Origin: Ipomoea triloba
Taxonomy: Eukaryota > Streptophyta > Magnoliopsida > Solanales > Convolvulaceae
Length of the DNA: 64,000 nt
Direction: 5' to 3'
NCBI RefSeq assembly: GCF_003576645.1
Contig: NC_044930.1
Span: 19,417,153-19,481,152 of the forward strand
The notes beneath the pieces were generated by a model. It saw nothing but the letters and a program-made list of their open reading frames with translations, had not been told where the DNA came from and made no database searches. Below are positions 31,958 through 44,490 of the stretch, in pieces. Both the position numbers and the translations under genes were made by a program. How positions within the stretch are numbered: position 1 is the stretch's first letter; each line of letters starts with the position of its first letter.

Positions 31958-32443
31958 TTATATCGTGGACCGTGGTTCACATTGCATTGTGGACCGCGCA
32001 TCAAAACGACGTCTTTTTGATTAATGAAAACAGACGGATGAATTCGCGCCACTCACTTTCAGTTCATATACACTGCAGTTACATTTCAACAGAACTTCAT
32101 TTACATTTCAACAGAACTTCATTTACATTTCAACAGAACTTCATTTACATTTCAACACAACTACAGTTACATTTTGATATAACTACAGTTTCATTCGATA
32201 ATATAAAAACACAAATGTGAAACTGTTATTCAGTATCAGTTTATATACACTGCAGTTATATTTCAACACAACTACAGTTACATTTCGATATAACTACAGT
32301 TTCATTCGATAATATCAAAACAAATGTAAGGCAGTATCTTTTGAGATGAATTGTAGTGTCAATTACGGACTCCGTCTTCCACTTACTGAAACGACGTCGT
32401 TTTGGTACCACGGTCCATTGTGGACCGCGGTCCACGATATAAG
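31958..32443. mobile_element. Inverted-repeat element with internal tandem repeats
   Basis: Starts TTATATCGTGGACCGTGG and ends CCGCGGTCCACGATATAA. Inner arms pair through AAAACGACGTC / GACGTCGTTTT. Inside, a 22-bp unit (ACATTTCAACAGAACTTCAT plus TT) is repeated about four times at 32089-32160, followed by CTACAGTTACATTTYGATAT repeats. No ORF or target duplication resolved. Confidence 0.65.
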
Positions 32444-32489
32444 AACTGTTGATATAGGGCAAAAAAAAGAGATTTGAAATTTGTCCGAA

Positions 32490-32662
32490 TTATAAGTTCG
32501 GGCTTTTCCACCCAAACCCGAACCTAACCCGAAAAAGTGAACCCGAATCCGAATCTTTTTTCACATAAATCGGTTCGAGTTCGGTTGTGAATTTGTCCAA
32601 CCCGAAATATTTCGGATTTCTATTTTGGCATCGGGCTGAACCCAACCCGTGCCCACCCCTAC
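32490..32662. repeat. Dispersed AACCCGAA-rich repeat, second copy
   Basis: Rich in AACCCGAACC words and ends GTGCCCACCCCTA, the opposite orientation to the copy at 14126. Confidence 0.35.
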
Positions 32663-32704
32663 TTCCAATTGGGTTGTAAAACTATTAAGAAAAAATTTTA
32701 TGAT

Positions 32705-33107
32705 CCTTATATTTTGATCCTTGACTATTAATATTTTCAAATTAATTGCATGATTATGTAATTTGTATCACATTTGGTCTTTAACTATTAATATTTTTAA
32801 ATTAGGTGCATTACTATTTAATTTGTATCACATTTAATCATTTTGTCCACCCAATTATTGTTGAAATTTTACCGAGAAAAATAATATGTTCTAATTAAAG
32901 GGGTATTTTCGGCCAACTATTGTCAAAAAAATTATTTTTTCGTTGAAATTCTGACAATAGTTGACCGAAAACTTGGCAAGAAAATTGGACGACAAGACCG
33001 AATGTGATACAAACTATATAATCATGCACCTAATTTGAAAATATTAATAATAAAGGACAAAATGTGATACGAATTACATAGTCATGCACCTAATTTGAAA
33101 ATATTAA
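32705..33107. mobile_element. Inverted-repeat MITE
   Basis: TTTTCAAATTAATTGCATGA and TTTGTATCACATTTGGTC on the left pair with CAAATTTGATAC-like and CATGCACCTAATTTGAAAA words on the right (32995-33105). The centre has CAACTATTGTC / GACAATAGTTG. Confidence 0.5.
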
Positions 33108-33112
33108 GAGTG

Positions 33113-33403
33113 CGTTTGGTTCGCACATGGGAATCGGAATCGGAATGGGTCTTGGTAATGGTAATGAGTTTTGGTGAAAATATTTAGCATGTTTGGTAGT
33201 TTGATGGAATGGGAATGATTATTAATAGTTGGGGAAGAAAGGAGGAAGGGAGATAAAACCCTTATTTAATAAGGGTATGTGTTTTCTCATTAATGGGGTA
33301 TTCCAAACCGATAGTAGCATTTACAAAACCTATCAACCAAACACAAGTAATCACTTTCATACCCATTCCTTATGCCTAAATGCACCAACCAAACACACCC
33401 TAA
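33113..33403. mobile_element. Tourist-like MITE, second family member
   Basis: Starts GAGTGCGTTTGGTTCGCA and ends CCAACCAAACACACCC, flanked by TAA on both sides. Closely similar throughout to the MITE at 5891-6191. Confidence 0.75.
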
Positions 33404-33682
33404 TAATCAATGACTAAATTTGATACAAATTTGTTCAACTATTTATCGTAATAAACATTGCATTGCATTCACGTGTTACATACTACATTTACGTAAATCT
33501 CAAGTTTAAGCGATTTATTTAAGTCAATCAACGGTAGGCAAACAACAAAAATGTCTGATGACTTGGCATACCTTTTGTGGTTTGAGGCAAGTCAAAATTA
33601 AATTAGCTAAGAACGACCACTTTCAATTTTAAGGGGAAACAAAATTCTAGTCCTAATTCAATTAGTGGGACGTTTACGTTTA
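33404..33682. other. Spacer
   Basis: No feature recognised. Confidence 0.3.
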
Positions 33683-34189
33683 GGGGGCGTTTGGTCCAGG
33701 GTATCTTAGATTACCTAGGTAATCTGAATCTGTTAATGTTATATTATCTTGTTTGGTTCAGGTTATGAGATTACCTGGTAATGTTATATTACTTCAAAGT
33801 TGATGTGGCGGTAATGTTTCGAGGTAGTGTAATTACCCTCGTTTTTTTAGGTAATCTTAGATTATCTTGAATTATTCCAACTTTGCCCTTGCTAACTAAT
33901 CTTTATATAATAATAATAATAACAACAACTAACAACAACATATATAAAATAAATATATATTTATATAATCAAATATACATGTGTATATATTTATATATTT
34001 ATTTTTTGAGTAAATACCAGCAAAGGTCTTCCGAGTTTGGTGGTTTCACCACCTTTAGCCCTAAACTTTTAAATTGACCATTTGTGGTTCTCCGAGTTTC
34101 AAAATCGACCGGCCATAATCCTTTCGTTAAAATTTTCCGCCTCAGCCATAAAATGTAAGGGCATAATAGTCCTTTCATTTAAGAAAAAA

Positions 34190-34309
34190 ATGAATTTTCT
34201 GCTTTGTAATTTTCTCCGGCGACATCCCTCCTTTCGACCACGCTTCCACAATCAGCTGCGCGTTCCACCCCGCCGCCATGGCCGAGTTCAACTCCGCCAC
34301 ACGTCCACA
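34190..34309 (-). pseudogene. Captured fragment of a DUF1442-family gene
   Basis: Read on -, the frame is CGRVAELNSAMAAGWNAQLI, VEAWSKGGMSPEKITKQK. The AEL..AMAAGWNA.LIVE.WS.G pattern is that of the plant DUF1442 family, methyltransferase-like proteins of unknown role. Only about 40 codons are present. Confidence 0.5.
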
Positions 34310-34683
34310 CTAGATTCACGAAACATCTCACACTACATCCAAGAAGCAGCAAAACATCATAAGCCCATCATCATCAAGACAACCCAAAAAAAAAATATTT
34401 CTTTTTCTTTTCTTACAGAAACTTACAGATTTCATAGTGTCAATATAAGCTTTGGATGCCTTTTACAGATTTCACAGATTTCAAAGTATCAATATAGAAA
34501 TTGGAATTGTAAAGCAATTAAGACTCAAGATTGAGTTTATACCTCTAACAGAAAATGTTTGAGCAAGAAAAGTGACCCTGTGGGTGGGATTTTTATTTTC
34601 AATCCAAATCCAACGTGGGAGATTATGAATTCCTGTGGGCGGGATTCATTTTCAATTATCGCAGGAGATAATTGAAAATTCTT

Positions 34684-35001
34684 TCATTTTCCCAGATCAA
34701 GAATTGAGAGAGGACTCTGCCGCCTTGCGGTAATACGAGCAGCAGGAGCTACTGCCGCGCAGGACGGAGGGGCACTCCGGTAGGTGGCGGCACAGGAAGC
34801 TGGCGTTGTTGCACGTTGAGTCGCACTACTCCGGGAACGCTCGCAGAGCACCGGCTTCGGCTCCACTATCACCTTCTCGTTGCTGCAGTTGAAGAACAGA
34901 TAATCGTTCTGCGGCGAGAGACTGAAGTGGGTGCTCGTGTCTAGGATGAATGGTCGCGTCGGCCGGAAATCCTCGCCGTCCTCGTCATAATCATCTTTGA
35001 A
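34684..35001 (-). pseudogene. Captured fragment of a WAK-associated-type cysteine-rich gene
   Basis: Read on -, the frame gives FSLSPQNDYLFFNCSNEKVI and VEPKPVLCER. After a 1-nt shift and a stop it continues CDSTCNNASFLCRHLPECPS and SSCCSYYRKAAESS, ending in a stop. The spaced cysteines match the extracellular C-terminal domain of wall-associated-kinase-like proteins (WAK_assoc/GUB_WAK type). Captured and decayed. Confidence 0.5.
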
Positions 35002-35325
35002 ATGGATTAGGTAGGGCTAATTTTAATTTTCTGAGCAAAATGAACTGTTTTGGCTGGATAATAAATGAAAAGACTGTTATGCCCTTACATTTCATGGTTG
35101 AAACTGAAAATTTTAACAGAAGGACGGTGACTGGTCGATTTCGAAACTCGAAGGATAACAAATGGTCAATTTAAAAGTTTAGGACTAAAGGTGGCGAAAC
35201 CACCAAACTCGGAGGACCTTGGCTGATATTTACTCTTATTTTTTTAACATTAAGCATCGATATATTCATACATATAAATTAATAAATACACGCACTGGAG
35301 ACACATATATATAAATAAATAAACA

Positions 35326-35331
<6 letters not shown>

Positions 35332-35367
<36 letters not shown>
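35332..35367. repeat. (AT)n microsatellite
   Basis: About 18 TA units. Confidence 0.95.
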
Positions 35368-35372
<5 letters not shown>

Positions 35373-35567
35373 TTATTGAGGACATTATAGTAAATTGGTC
35401 CATATAACCTAAAACATTAGCCTTAACCAAACAAAGTAATATTATATTCCACAATCCAAACCAAACACATAAGGTAATCTTACATTCCCACAATCTCACA
35501 TTACCTTCGTGGAGGTAATCCTATTACCTGAGGTAATCCAAGATTTCGTGAACCAAACGACCCCTTA

Positions 35568-36120
35568 TAGATAATGGTCGTCGTCAGTTTGGGTGATACC
35601 CAAATTTTATTTTAAGTATATGAAAATTTCGGATAATATTTTTAACCCTCGATATTCAAACTAAATTTAATTCAGTTTGAGTGAATTTATTTCGAGTTAA
35701 CTTAGGTATATTTAAAATTTTATTTTTATCAATTTTAAAATTTTAATTTCATTATTGGTGTATTTATAGTATTCAGTATACTATCAACTAAAAATAAGAC
35801 AATACTAATAATTAAGTTTGAAAATTGTACTACAAAAAAGTTTTGAAAATTAATAAAATATTAGTAATGAAATACATTTAATAGTCAATACATAATTTAT
35901 ATTTTTATACTTATAATAAAACTCCGGGTAGTTCAAATTTCTGCTTAAGTATAGATATAAATTTAACACTCGATATATGAACAAAATTTATATTCGGATA
36001 TACCATAATTAAAAATATCTAAACCAATACTTATTCAGATTCACGTAAAATTCAAAATTCAATTCGAGTCCGGAGTGTGATAATCCGAATTACAAATCCG
36101 GGGAGTTTCTGCGAGCTGAC
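35568..36120. other. AT-rich spacer upstream of the RGLG-like gene
   Basis: No gene or repeat recognised. Promoter sequence of the next gene probably lies in its last part, but no clear TATA box was chosen. Confidence 0.3.
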
Positions 36121-36661
36121 AATACAATTTCTAAACATTTTTGTAAAACCGTGTCCCGTCCGTGTGTGCAGGCGGATTTCTCAATTCTCACACGGCTGAG
36201 TAGTGAGTAGGTAGGTAGGGTGTCGCTGTCGGGAACATATCTTAGGAAAGGCAATCCATCATTTCCTTAAATCAATTCTGTTTCAGACCAAATAATAATA
36301 ATAATAATAATAAACTCTGTTTCAGAACATGACTTACTTGCCTAGTAGTAGTATCAAACAAACCTTAGCTTAGCTCATAAGAAACCTTGAAAATTTCACC
36401 ATCCCATACTCAAGTTAACTTCCTTTTTTTTCCCTCTTTGATATCAATCAGGTAATCAACATTTGTCTTACTGCCCAATACTTTGTTTTATTATTATAGT
36501 AGGGTAAACATGTTTGAATTCACCAAGTTTGGTGAAATTTTGTAATGAAAAATCCAAGACTAGAGCTTTTTTGGCATCATATCCTGACAAAAACAATGTA
36601 ATGAAATTAAATGATCAATAGTTTCTGCAGAAAATTGGGAGAAAACAGTGAAGATCTTCAA

Positions 36662-39087
36662 ATGGGAGGGCAGCAAAGCACAGAGCAGAGTTACTACTAC
36701 AGCTATAGCAGTGCCAGTGAGTGTCAACCAACTGTCACCTCTTCATCTTACCATGCCAGAAATGAATTTCAGCAGAAGTACCAAACAATTGGTGACAATT
36801 TTACTTCTCTTGATCAGGTAACCTTCTGTTACATTAAACTACCATCAACCACCTCCTTTTCTTAATCTTACTAAACAAAACTCAACTAGGTTGTTTCTTT
36901 GTGTTTTTTGTTTTTTAGTGTACAAAACACCCAGCACAACATTATCTCGAAACCTTAAAAATGATCTGATCTTAGTTTTGATACTGAAGATGCTCCTTTA
37001 TACACAGCCCTGGCTTAAAAATTGGTAAGTAGAAGATCTTAGTTTCATGGAGACTGATTCTTGATTCAGTTTATGAGGAGAGCTGCAGGATAAAATGATA
37101 AACCTTACCTAGTTATAATCTAAGGTTGGTTTGTTTGTTTGTTGTACTTGAATCCTCCTTTGCTGAATTAAATTCAAGCATTCCTTTAGGTGGTAGAGAC
37201 TCTACGCGAAGCTGGTCTGGAATCATCCAATCTGATAGTGGGGATAGACTTCACAAAGAGCAATCAGTGGACCGGAGCAAAATGTTTCAACCGGAGGAGC
37301 CTGCATCACCTTGGCAACGACTTGAACCCTTATGAACACGCAATATCAATCATAGGAAGGACACTCACAGTTTTTGATGAGGATAACCTTATTCCATGTT
37401 TTGGATTTGGAGATGGTATGCACAAATCACAACTTTTCTGGTTTTTCATGTCACATGATGCTGCTGATGCTTTTAATGATTCTTACTTTTGCTTTCCCTC
37501 TTGAAGTAACTACACATGATCAGGATGTGTTCAGCTTTTATCCAGACAACAGGCCCTGCAATGGCTTTGAGGAGGCTTTGACTCGTTACAGAGAAATAGT
37601 TCCACACATCCATTTATCAGGTGGGGTGGAGTGGGGGACCCCTCATGATTCTTCAAATTTTCTTCATTCTGGTGCATTGGCTGGCTTTTAGCCTTCTACC
37701 AAGGCAAAAAACCTTATGATTGTTGCTTTTCTTCTTCCACAGGACCGACATCCTTTGCCCCAATAATTGAAACTGCTATTGGAATTGTTGATGACAGTGG
37801 TGGTCAGTATCATGTTTTGCTGATAATTGCAGATGGGCAGGTGAGTGAGTTATCTCCATCTTGAAATTTTCCCAGCCCTTCATTTCACTAAGTCTTCCTG
37901 AGTCATTATCATTTCCCTTCCGGTTTTTTGAGGGTAAGCCTCCATTTGCTACATAGGAATTAGTTTAGAATGAAATGCCCACTCTTTTGATGTATTGAGT
38001 TCATTCCACTCTCATGTCCAAAATTCTAGTGTACCAAACAGAACAGATAGTAAATCCAACATACTCCACCACGCTAACAGAGAACCACTTAACATGGTTT
38101 TGAAGGTACCGCAAAATGAAGGCATGGATTCATATCATCCAAGTCCTCAAGAACGGAACACAATTGATGCCATTGTCAAAGCAAGGTTAGATTTTACTCA
38201 AGAGAGGTGTTTCTTTCTTGCTATAAAAGGAATGCATCACGTAATTTGTTATCTTTCTTGTTTGTATGTATGTATGTGTAGTGGCTATCCTCTGTCAATA
38301 GTTTTGGTTGGAGTTGGTGATGGACCATGGGATATGATGAGGAAGTTTGATGACAGCATTCCTGCTCGGAGTTTTGATAACTTTCAGGTCTCATTTTCTT
38401 AACAAAAGGATATATCTGTACTTCTGGTGGATGGCTTGTCTTGAGAATTCAGAGTCAATAAAACTTGTTATGTGTTGTTGGCTGCAGTTTGTGAACTTCA
38501 CAGAGATTATGTCGAAGAATGTTCCACAAACCCAGAAAGAAGCCGAGTTTGCTCTCGCTGCGCTTATGGAGATACCTCAGCAGTACCAGGCAACATTAAG
38601 CCTTGGACTCTTGGGGTAATCATCTTTCAACTTTCTGAATGCCTGATTCTGAAAAACAATGTTCAGATGTCTTAATAAACTCACAATATTTCTGCAAATT
38701 TATTTTCTTCTTTTGGCAGAAACCAAAGAGGGAATCTGGGAAAGAAGCCTTTGCCACCCAAACTTGGGAGACCTATGAGCTACCCAGATTACTTCTTCAA
38801 GTCAAGAAGCCTGGAAAACAATGGTGATAAACAATTACCCGGTTCTGCAGGAACAAGGTCAAATGCTATACAGTGCTGCTGTCCAGTTTGCTCGTGCCGG
38901 AAAAAAGACCTCGCATTGGGTTGTGGACATCAGGTAAGGAAGATAAATCTCTGTCAGCTTCTTCTTCCTGTAATCTTAGCAGTAACTGAACTCTACTGAT
39001 TTTCAGACATGCTATGATTGCGGGAGAGACCTCACCTGCTGCCCAACTTGCGGAATGCATATTACCACCAGGATAAGACTTCTCTGA
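36662..39087 (+). CDS. RGLG-type RING E3 ubiquitin ligase (copine/vWA domain)
   Basis: Nine coding exons: 36662-36817, 37190-37415, 37507-37620, 37743-37840, 38106-38185, 38282-38387, 38488-38615, 38720-38933 and 39007-39087. They join in frame to 400 residues, the usual RGLG size. A 5'-UTR intron (36452-36630) precedes the ATG. The N-terminus is MGG, a possible myristoylation site as known for RGLG1/2. The copine/vWA domain (about 60-320) has the MIDAS motif GIDFTKSN, then [29 protein letters not shown] and [16 protein letters not shown]. The RING (about 355-390) reads [37 protein letters not shown] proteins make Lys63-linked ubiquitin chains and act at the plasma membrane and in the nucleus in hormone and drought signalling. 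The exon 5 start was chosen so [17 protein letters not shown] aligns without a gap to the family. Convergent with the glucanase gene. Confidence 0.9.
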
Positions 39088-39391
39088 CCACCAAAATCTT
39101 GAATCCAAATCAAACTTCCATTATGTCAAACAAATTCTGCAAATTTAAATCAGATTCTACAAGAAAACTTCAGATACTAGAATCTAGTTTGTGTTCATTA
39201 TATCATAAATAATCATCTAGTTCATACAATACATAACCACACAAATGCCACACCGTGTACAAATAGACCTAGCTACATCTCTGGAATGGCTTCTAATCTT
39301 ATATACTATTCTGTGCAGTATCTTTCATATTTTAGTCTATAGCACGTTTCTAAAGAGGGAACTCTGAAAACCCCACTAGAGAAACCCCTAA
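39088..39391. other. Shared 3' region of two convergent genes
   Basis: 304 bp between the stop codons of the RGLG-like (+) and glucanase (-) genes. Both 3' UTRs must lie here and may overlap. No other feature. Confidence 0.6.
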
Positions 39392-42366
39392 TCATATAGT
39401 AAAAGATAACCAGAAACCCCCAACAATTATCAGTACTGTTATAATCCACCTGGTTTGCAAGCTAAATCCTGAAGATTTGCCATCTTCAACCCCAACAAGA
39501 AATCGGCATTCACCAATTGAAGGATCCAGGAAAGTGACCATCCCGACCCCATCAAAATCACAGCTTTGTGGATTCTGCTTTTGCAACTGATAATAACTGT
39601 TAAATGCATATGATATGTTTCCCTTTGCTCCAATCCCGTTACACGATCCACCATAGTTCAGGGTAGTGCAATCGGCAAAGCTACATGCAATTCTGAAGTG
39701 GTTATCCACAGCTGAAGGATCTCTATCTGGTTTTGCGATGCACCACCTAAATGGAAGATACTGGACATCTTTGGCATTCTTCAACTGACCATTGCCAAGG
39801 TTCAATTGATACTTTGCCTGGCCATCAAAAGAGAATATGCCCCAGTGTCTCTCAAAATTGCCAGGAAGAACGCTTTTTCCATCTTCATCAAGGAGACTAA
39901 AAAGATAAACATCCATAGGAGGAACCCCCGGCCTCAGAGGGGTTCCTTTGTTGCCAAGCACATGATATGCTAGACCTTGGTTGAAAGCTTTTGCAGCAGT
40001 TAGGTTGGCACTAATAGCTCCGTCTGTAGGCCAACCCACCTCTCCAATAACTATGGGCATCTGACCATACCCAATTTTGGAGAGAGCTGAAACTAAAGTG
40101 TCAAAGTTTCCATCAAATGCATTATAATAGACATTTGGACCATCCACCACTGGATGTGCTGTCCCGTCAAAAAATGCATAGTCTTCAGGAAAGTCTGAAT
40201 TTCCATAGAGGCTGAGGAATGGGTATATATTAACAACGAATGGTGAACCATTAGAGTTCAGGAATGAAACAAGCTGAGTCATTATTTGGGTCAGATCTGA
40301 TCGGAAGGTCCCTTGTGATGGCAGGGCAGCAGACTCATATGCATCAGCATTGCAAGGGACAACCAGCTTTACAGCCCCCACAAGATTTGCTCTGGATAAA
40401 GACTGTTGTAAATTTGTGAGAGCAGGGAGAACATAGGATTGGTATTGACCAGAGTAACTTGTAAGGAAAGGTTCATTCCCAACTGCAACATACCTGTTAT
40501 CACATTTTAATTGTCACCTTGTCAGTGCCAAATGGAAAAAGAAAAAGTTATGGTCAGGAGAAAGGAGCAAAGGGAAGGAAACCAAACATCTTATTGTTGC
40601 TCAACATTCACCTGTTCTTACAACCGCTAGGATCAAACACATAAAAATTCATTTGTGAAACACTTATACTATACCTTAAGCTGAAAATTGATACTGCATA
40701 AGCAGTGTTTGCATTTGATGCAAGTAGGTAACACAGTAAAATATCATGTGGATTCTTAAAGAAGATGCCAGCACAGAAAATGCTTGGTGGCACACTGACA
40801 CTAGTTGGTTCTCACCTCAATTCATTTCTATAGGAATAGACTTGTAATCCCAAACTCAAAACAAGGGTCAAAAAGTAGTTAATTGCTACTACAGAATACT
40901 GAAAATAAGTGGAATGGGAAAAGTAAGACATGATAATGATTTTTGTGTCTTTATACAGCATGATAGCATTATGAAGCCTTCAGCAAGTGATGTGAATAAA
41001 AACACACAGTACAAATCTATACAACATTTTATTACCACTCACTGATATGAGAAGCCAAGTTGATGGTAATACCTAACCTAGATATGGTCAATGAATTCTG
41101 TTACAGCATTTACACGTCAAGACATTAAAAGGTTGATGCAATGCACTGGTTTCTTATCCACACCTAAGAAATCAAAAGTATCCTAAATTTTCTGTTCTGT
41201 TACTTTATTCTAAAGGCAACTTTCATGCTTTTATACAGAATAATTGAACTTGTAACTGTCTCCATTTCACAATCTTTTCTCCTTGAGGTGGCATTCATAT
41301 CCAGAATCTAAATATTATTATCAGTTTTAATAACTATATTTTACTTATCTTGATGTTTACCACTGCCATATTATCCAAATTGACTCAAACTAATACACCA
41401 GCACATCAAACTGCAGAAAAATATTCCTTTCAGCTGGTAATATTTTACCACCAATATCAAAACAAGAAATACCTTCACCGATAAAAACCACTCCAGAAAT
41501 AGGGAATGGAATAATACTCCATACTTATCATCAAGGGTCACGGATAACAAAGTTAAGATCAAGGCTATCCTGTAAATCCCGAGAAAGTGCGTCCCTTTTT
41601 CTTTATATGATCTTTGTAGATTTGGGAAAGTCATAATTTGAGAACCTTGCACAGAAAGGCGAAATTCCCTAGCCCAGACCCACATCCTAACCCAACTGGA
41701 TAATGGAAGTGTAAATCAGGGTAGAGCTAAATCCAATATCCTTACCCACATTTTAGTACCTTGAACAGAGGGATGGGGTTATTCCATAAAATACAACTCA
41801 AGTTTACATATTTTCAGGTAAGCTCTCTGAGCATAATAGTTGGGCAGAAGCATGTTAATATGGGCGTTCCGAATTTGAGCACTCAACTCAACTTACTAAG
41901 CATTAAATGGAGTTAGGTATATGGATCCTACGTCCTTTTTACATAAAAGTAAGTAAGAATGTCAGTCTCAGAAGCTACACATCAAACAGGTGATGGGAGA
42001 AAAAAAAAAAGGGACTTACTTAATATTAACACCACCTCTAACCATGTATCTGGTGAGATTCTGGGAAACCCATGAATCCGCAGCGGAGGAAGAAGAGGAA
42101 ATGAGGGCGAGCATCTCGTTGGGAATTCCAACCATGACCTCAATCCCACTACCCATGAGCGCCCTGAGCACACCCGGGTCGGCATCGAACAGTTTCACCT
42201 TCCGTATATGGTTGTCCCTGAGGAGATCCACCACGGTGGGCGGCGACAGCTTGTGCAGGGTGATGGTACCCCAGTTGACACCGATCGCCGACTCGGCCGG
42301 AGCAGCGGCAAGCAGCACTGCCACCGCCGCGAACAGGAGGCAGAGAATGCTCCAGCGTTTCGCCAT
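39392..42366 (-). CDS. GPI-anchored glucan endo-1,3-beta-glucosidase (GH17 with X8/CBM43)
   Basis: Two exons on -: 42366-42020 and 40493-39392, separated by a 1526-bp intron (GTAAGT..ACAG), giving 482 residues. Signal peptide 1-27 ends AAAPAESA before IGVNWG, the usual GH17 start. The GH17 barrel spans about 28-350 with the acid/base Glu123 in AVGNEPF and the nucleophile Glu267 in GEVGWPTDG. An X8/CBM43 domain starts at Trp366 (WCIAKPD) and has the cysteines of SFADCTTLNYGGSCNG and SCDF. A hydrophobic end (WIITVLIIVGGFWLSF) after SSGFS fits a GPI signal. The enzyme hydrolyses beta-1,3-glucan (callose) at the cell surface or plasmodesmata. The start at 42366 is preferred over an upstream in-frame ATG at 42432 because it begins the signal peptide. 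No defects. Confidence 0.92.
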
Positions 42367-42599
42367 TCTTGCTCTATCTCGAAAACCGAGAACCAAGAAA
42401 CTCCGCGAGGGGTTGTCGGGTTGCTCATCCAAATCAAAATGCCGCTCCGCTGCTGAGCATGCGGCAAGATAGAGAGAGAGGCGCTGGGTGGGAGAGATGT
42501 TTCCAGGAGTAGAAACGAAATACGGAAGAGAGAGAAGAGGCGGTCACAGTGTGTGTATCAACTGTCCAGTGTTCATAGGTGAATTGTATCTGTCACTGT

Positions 42600-42611
42600 T
42601 TTTTTATAAGC
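42600..42611 (-). promoter_or_regulatory. Probable TATA box of the glucanase gene
   Basis: Read on -, GCTTATAAAAAA lies about 235 bp upstream of the ATG, followed by a CT-rich leader with TCTCTCTATC words near 42470. Positional evidence only. Confidence 0.4.
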
Positions 42612-42725
42612 AAATCATTTTGCTTCTATTCTCCGCTTTCTTTCTAACTCTGCCTACTTTTAAAATAGGAAAAGGTGTGAAAGGAGCCCTTAAATTGGGG
42701 AAAACGTGGTGAGCTATTAAAAATA

Positions 42726-42887
42726 CTCCCTGTCCCATTTTACTTCTCCTATTTTAAATTTAACTCTTTCTTTTTCTTTTCTTTCTTTTTTGGTAGTTTT
42801 TACTTATTTTTAAATTTAATTTTTTGTGTTTAATAGTACTTTTAGTGTTGTTTCTAAATATATAAATTTTGTATATTAGTACTAAGT
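42726..42887. mobile_element. Truncated Stowaway MITE
   Basis: Starts with TA then CTCCCTGTCCCATTTTACTT. Its inner part (TTTTTAAATTTAATTTTTTG, AATATATAAATTTTGTATAT) matches the intron-1 MITE at 1573-1802. The right TIR is missing. Confidence 0.65.
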
Positions 42888-43185
42888 GTGCCATGGTCAT
42901 GTAATAATTTGCCCAATTTGGTTTACCTTAATACTTTTATTCAAATACTACAATCTAATTAAATAGTGTCATGTCATTATGAAAATTTGAGGGATATATA
43001 ACAGTACTCATTACATTTTAGTTTGAAAAATCAAAATAAATTATCTAAAAGTTTTTTTTTAAAATTAGTATTTGATTATTTATATTGTAATCATATAAAT
43101 AGGTGAAATTTATATTCTCACTTAAATAATCTAAATTCACTTTGACCCAACCAATCATTTTGACCAATCTATATCTATATCTATA
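42888..43185. other. AT-rich spacer
   Basis: No gene. Ends in a TATATC simple repeat (about 43168-43190) that merges into the Helitron 5' end. Confidence 0.4.
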
Positions 43186-43407
43186 TCTATACTATATATA
43201 AAAGCATTATCCTCCTCCAATATTTTCCGCCCAAACGTAGGGGCATTTTAGTAATATGGTAGTTATTATTCTAATTATAATTAATTAATAGTATTCTATC
43301 ATAATATTAGTAATTATGGTAATCATAATATATTATATATAGTATAGATTGGTAATTCCTTATTAGTAATTATGTTAATTATTATGATAGTATATATGTA
43401 TTTTATA

Positions 43408-43722
43408 GATTAATACATATACGTGCATTAATGTAATACCACTAAAAATTGTTTATGATAATTAATTATTATGATAGTATATTTATATTTTATAGATTAA
43501 TACATATACAAGCATTAATGTAATACCACTGAAAATTGTTTATAGTAATTAATTATTATGATAGTATATTTATATTTTATAGATTAATACATATACGTGC
43601 ATCAATGTAATACCACTAAAAATTGTTTATGGTAATTAATTATTATGATAGTATATTTGTATTTTATAGATTAATACATATACATGCATTAATGTAATAC
43701 CACTGACAAATGTTTATGGTAT
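43408..43722. repeat. 87-bp tandem repeat
   Basis: About 3.6 units starting GATTAATACATATAC at 43408, 43495, 43582 and 43669, each with CATTAATGTAATACCACT. Unit ends differ by a few bases. Confidence 0.88.
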
Positions 43723-43859
43723 AGATTTATTTATTTATTTATTATGGTAGAAAATAATAATCTATATATATCTATATCTATATCTATATAATAATATATA
43801 AAAATATATTAGTTATAATTGTATGGAATTCTATTAATTATAATTGAATTCCATATATA

Positions 43860-44490
43860 TTGACTTTGTTTGGCAGAGCTTATTTAGGAGCTTATAGCTT
43901 ATTTTAAGCTACTAATAAGCTATAAGCTCTGTTTGGTAATGTTCTCAAAATAAGCTAGTAGCTTAAAATAAGAGTTTATTTTGAAACGTTACTTGGGGTA
44001 GCTTTTCAAAATAAGCTAGTAGTTTTTTAACTTTTTTCCATCTTTATACTTATTATTTTAAATAAATGACATCCTTTACCCCTCTCAATTAAAACCCCTT
44101 TGACATTTTCTTTTCATTTGGTTGTAATTTCAATTTGATATTTATATTTGAACATTAATTTTTGTATGAACTAATCTTATGAATTATAAATATTTTTTTT
44201 ACTTTATATATTTTCAAATATATGTTCTTACTTTATATTTTATTTAAATATATTGATTTTATTATTTTATATTTTATTATGTAAACAAACCTATTTAAAT
44301 TTAAAATTATTTAAATTGTATGAAGATGTCCTTTTTAGTCTTTTTACATTTATCAGCTTATCAAAAAACTAATTTTACCAAACACTTTTAAGCATAACAG
44401 CTAGCTTAACAACTCTTCAGATTTCAGCTTCGAGCTTATAGCTTTTCAGTTTTCAGCTACTTTTCAGCTAGGTTTGCCAAACGTAGCCAT
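43860..44490. mobile_element. MITE nested in the Helitron
   Basis: Ends GACTTTGTTTGGCAGAGC and GGTTTGCCAAACGTAGCC are inverted relatives. Sub-terminal AGCTTATAGCTTATTT / AAAATAAGCTAGTAGC words repeat at both ends. AT-rich, no ORF. Confidence 0.55.

Larger units (their letters stand above)
34008..35235 (-). mobile_element. Pack-MULE carrying fragments of two different genes
   Basis: Inverted ends GAGTAAATACCAGC and GAGTAAATATCAGC, with TIRs of about 170 bp. Perfect 9-bp target repeats TTATTTTTT lie at 33999-34007 and 35236-35244. The GC-rich interior contains two gene fragments, both on - (next two entries), and no transposase. Confidence 0.88.
33683..35564. mobile_element. Tourist-like element hosting a nested Pack-MULE
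   Basis: Ends GGGGGCGTTTGGTCCAG and CGTGAACCAAACGACCCC are inverted repeats. TTA flanks both sides (33680-33682, 35565-35567). Its own sequence is about 650 bp and is built of AGATTACCT / AGGTAATCT words. A Pack-MULE occupies 34008-35235. An (AT)n tract lies at 35332-35367. Confidence 0.7.
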
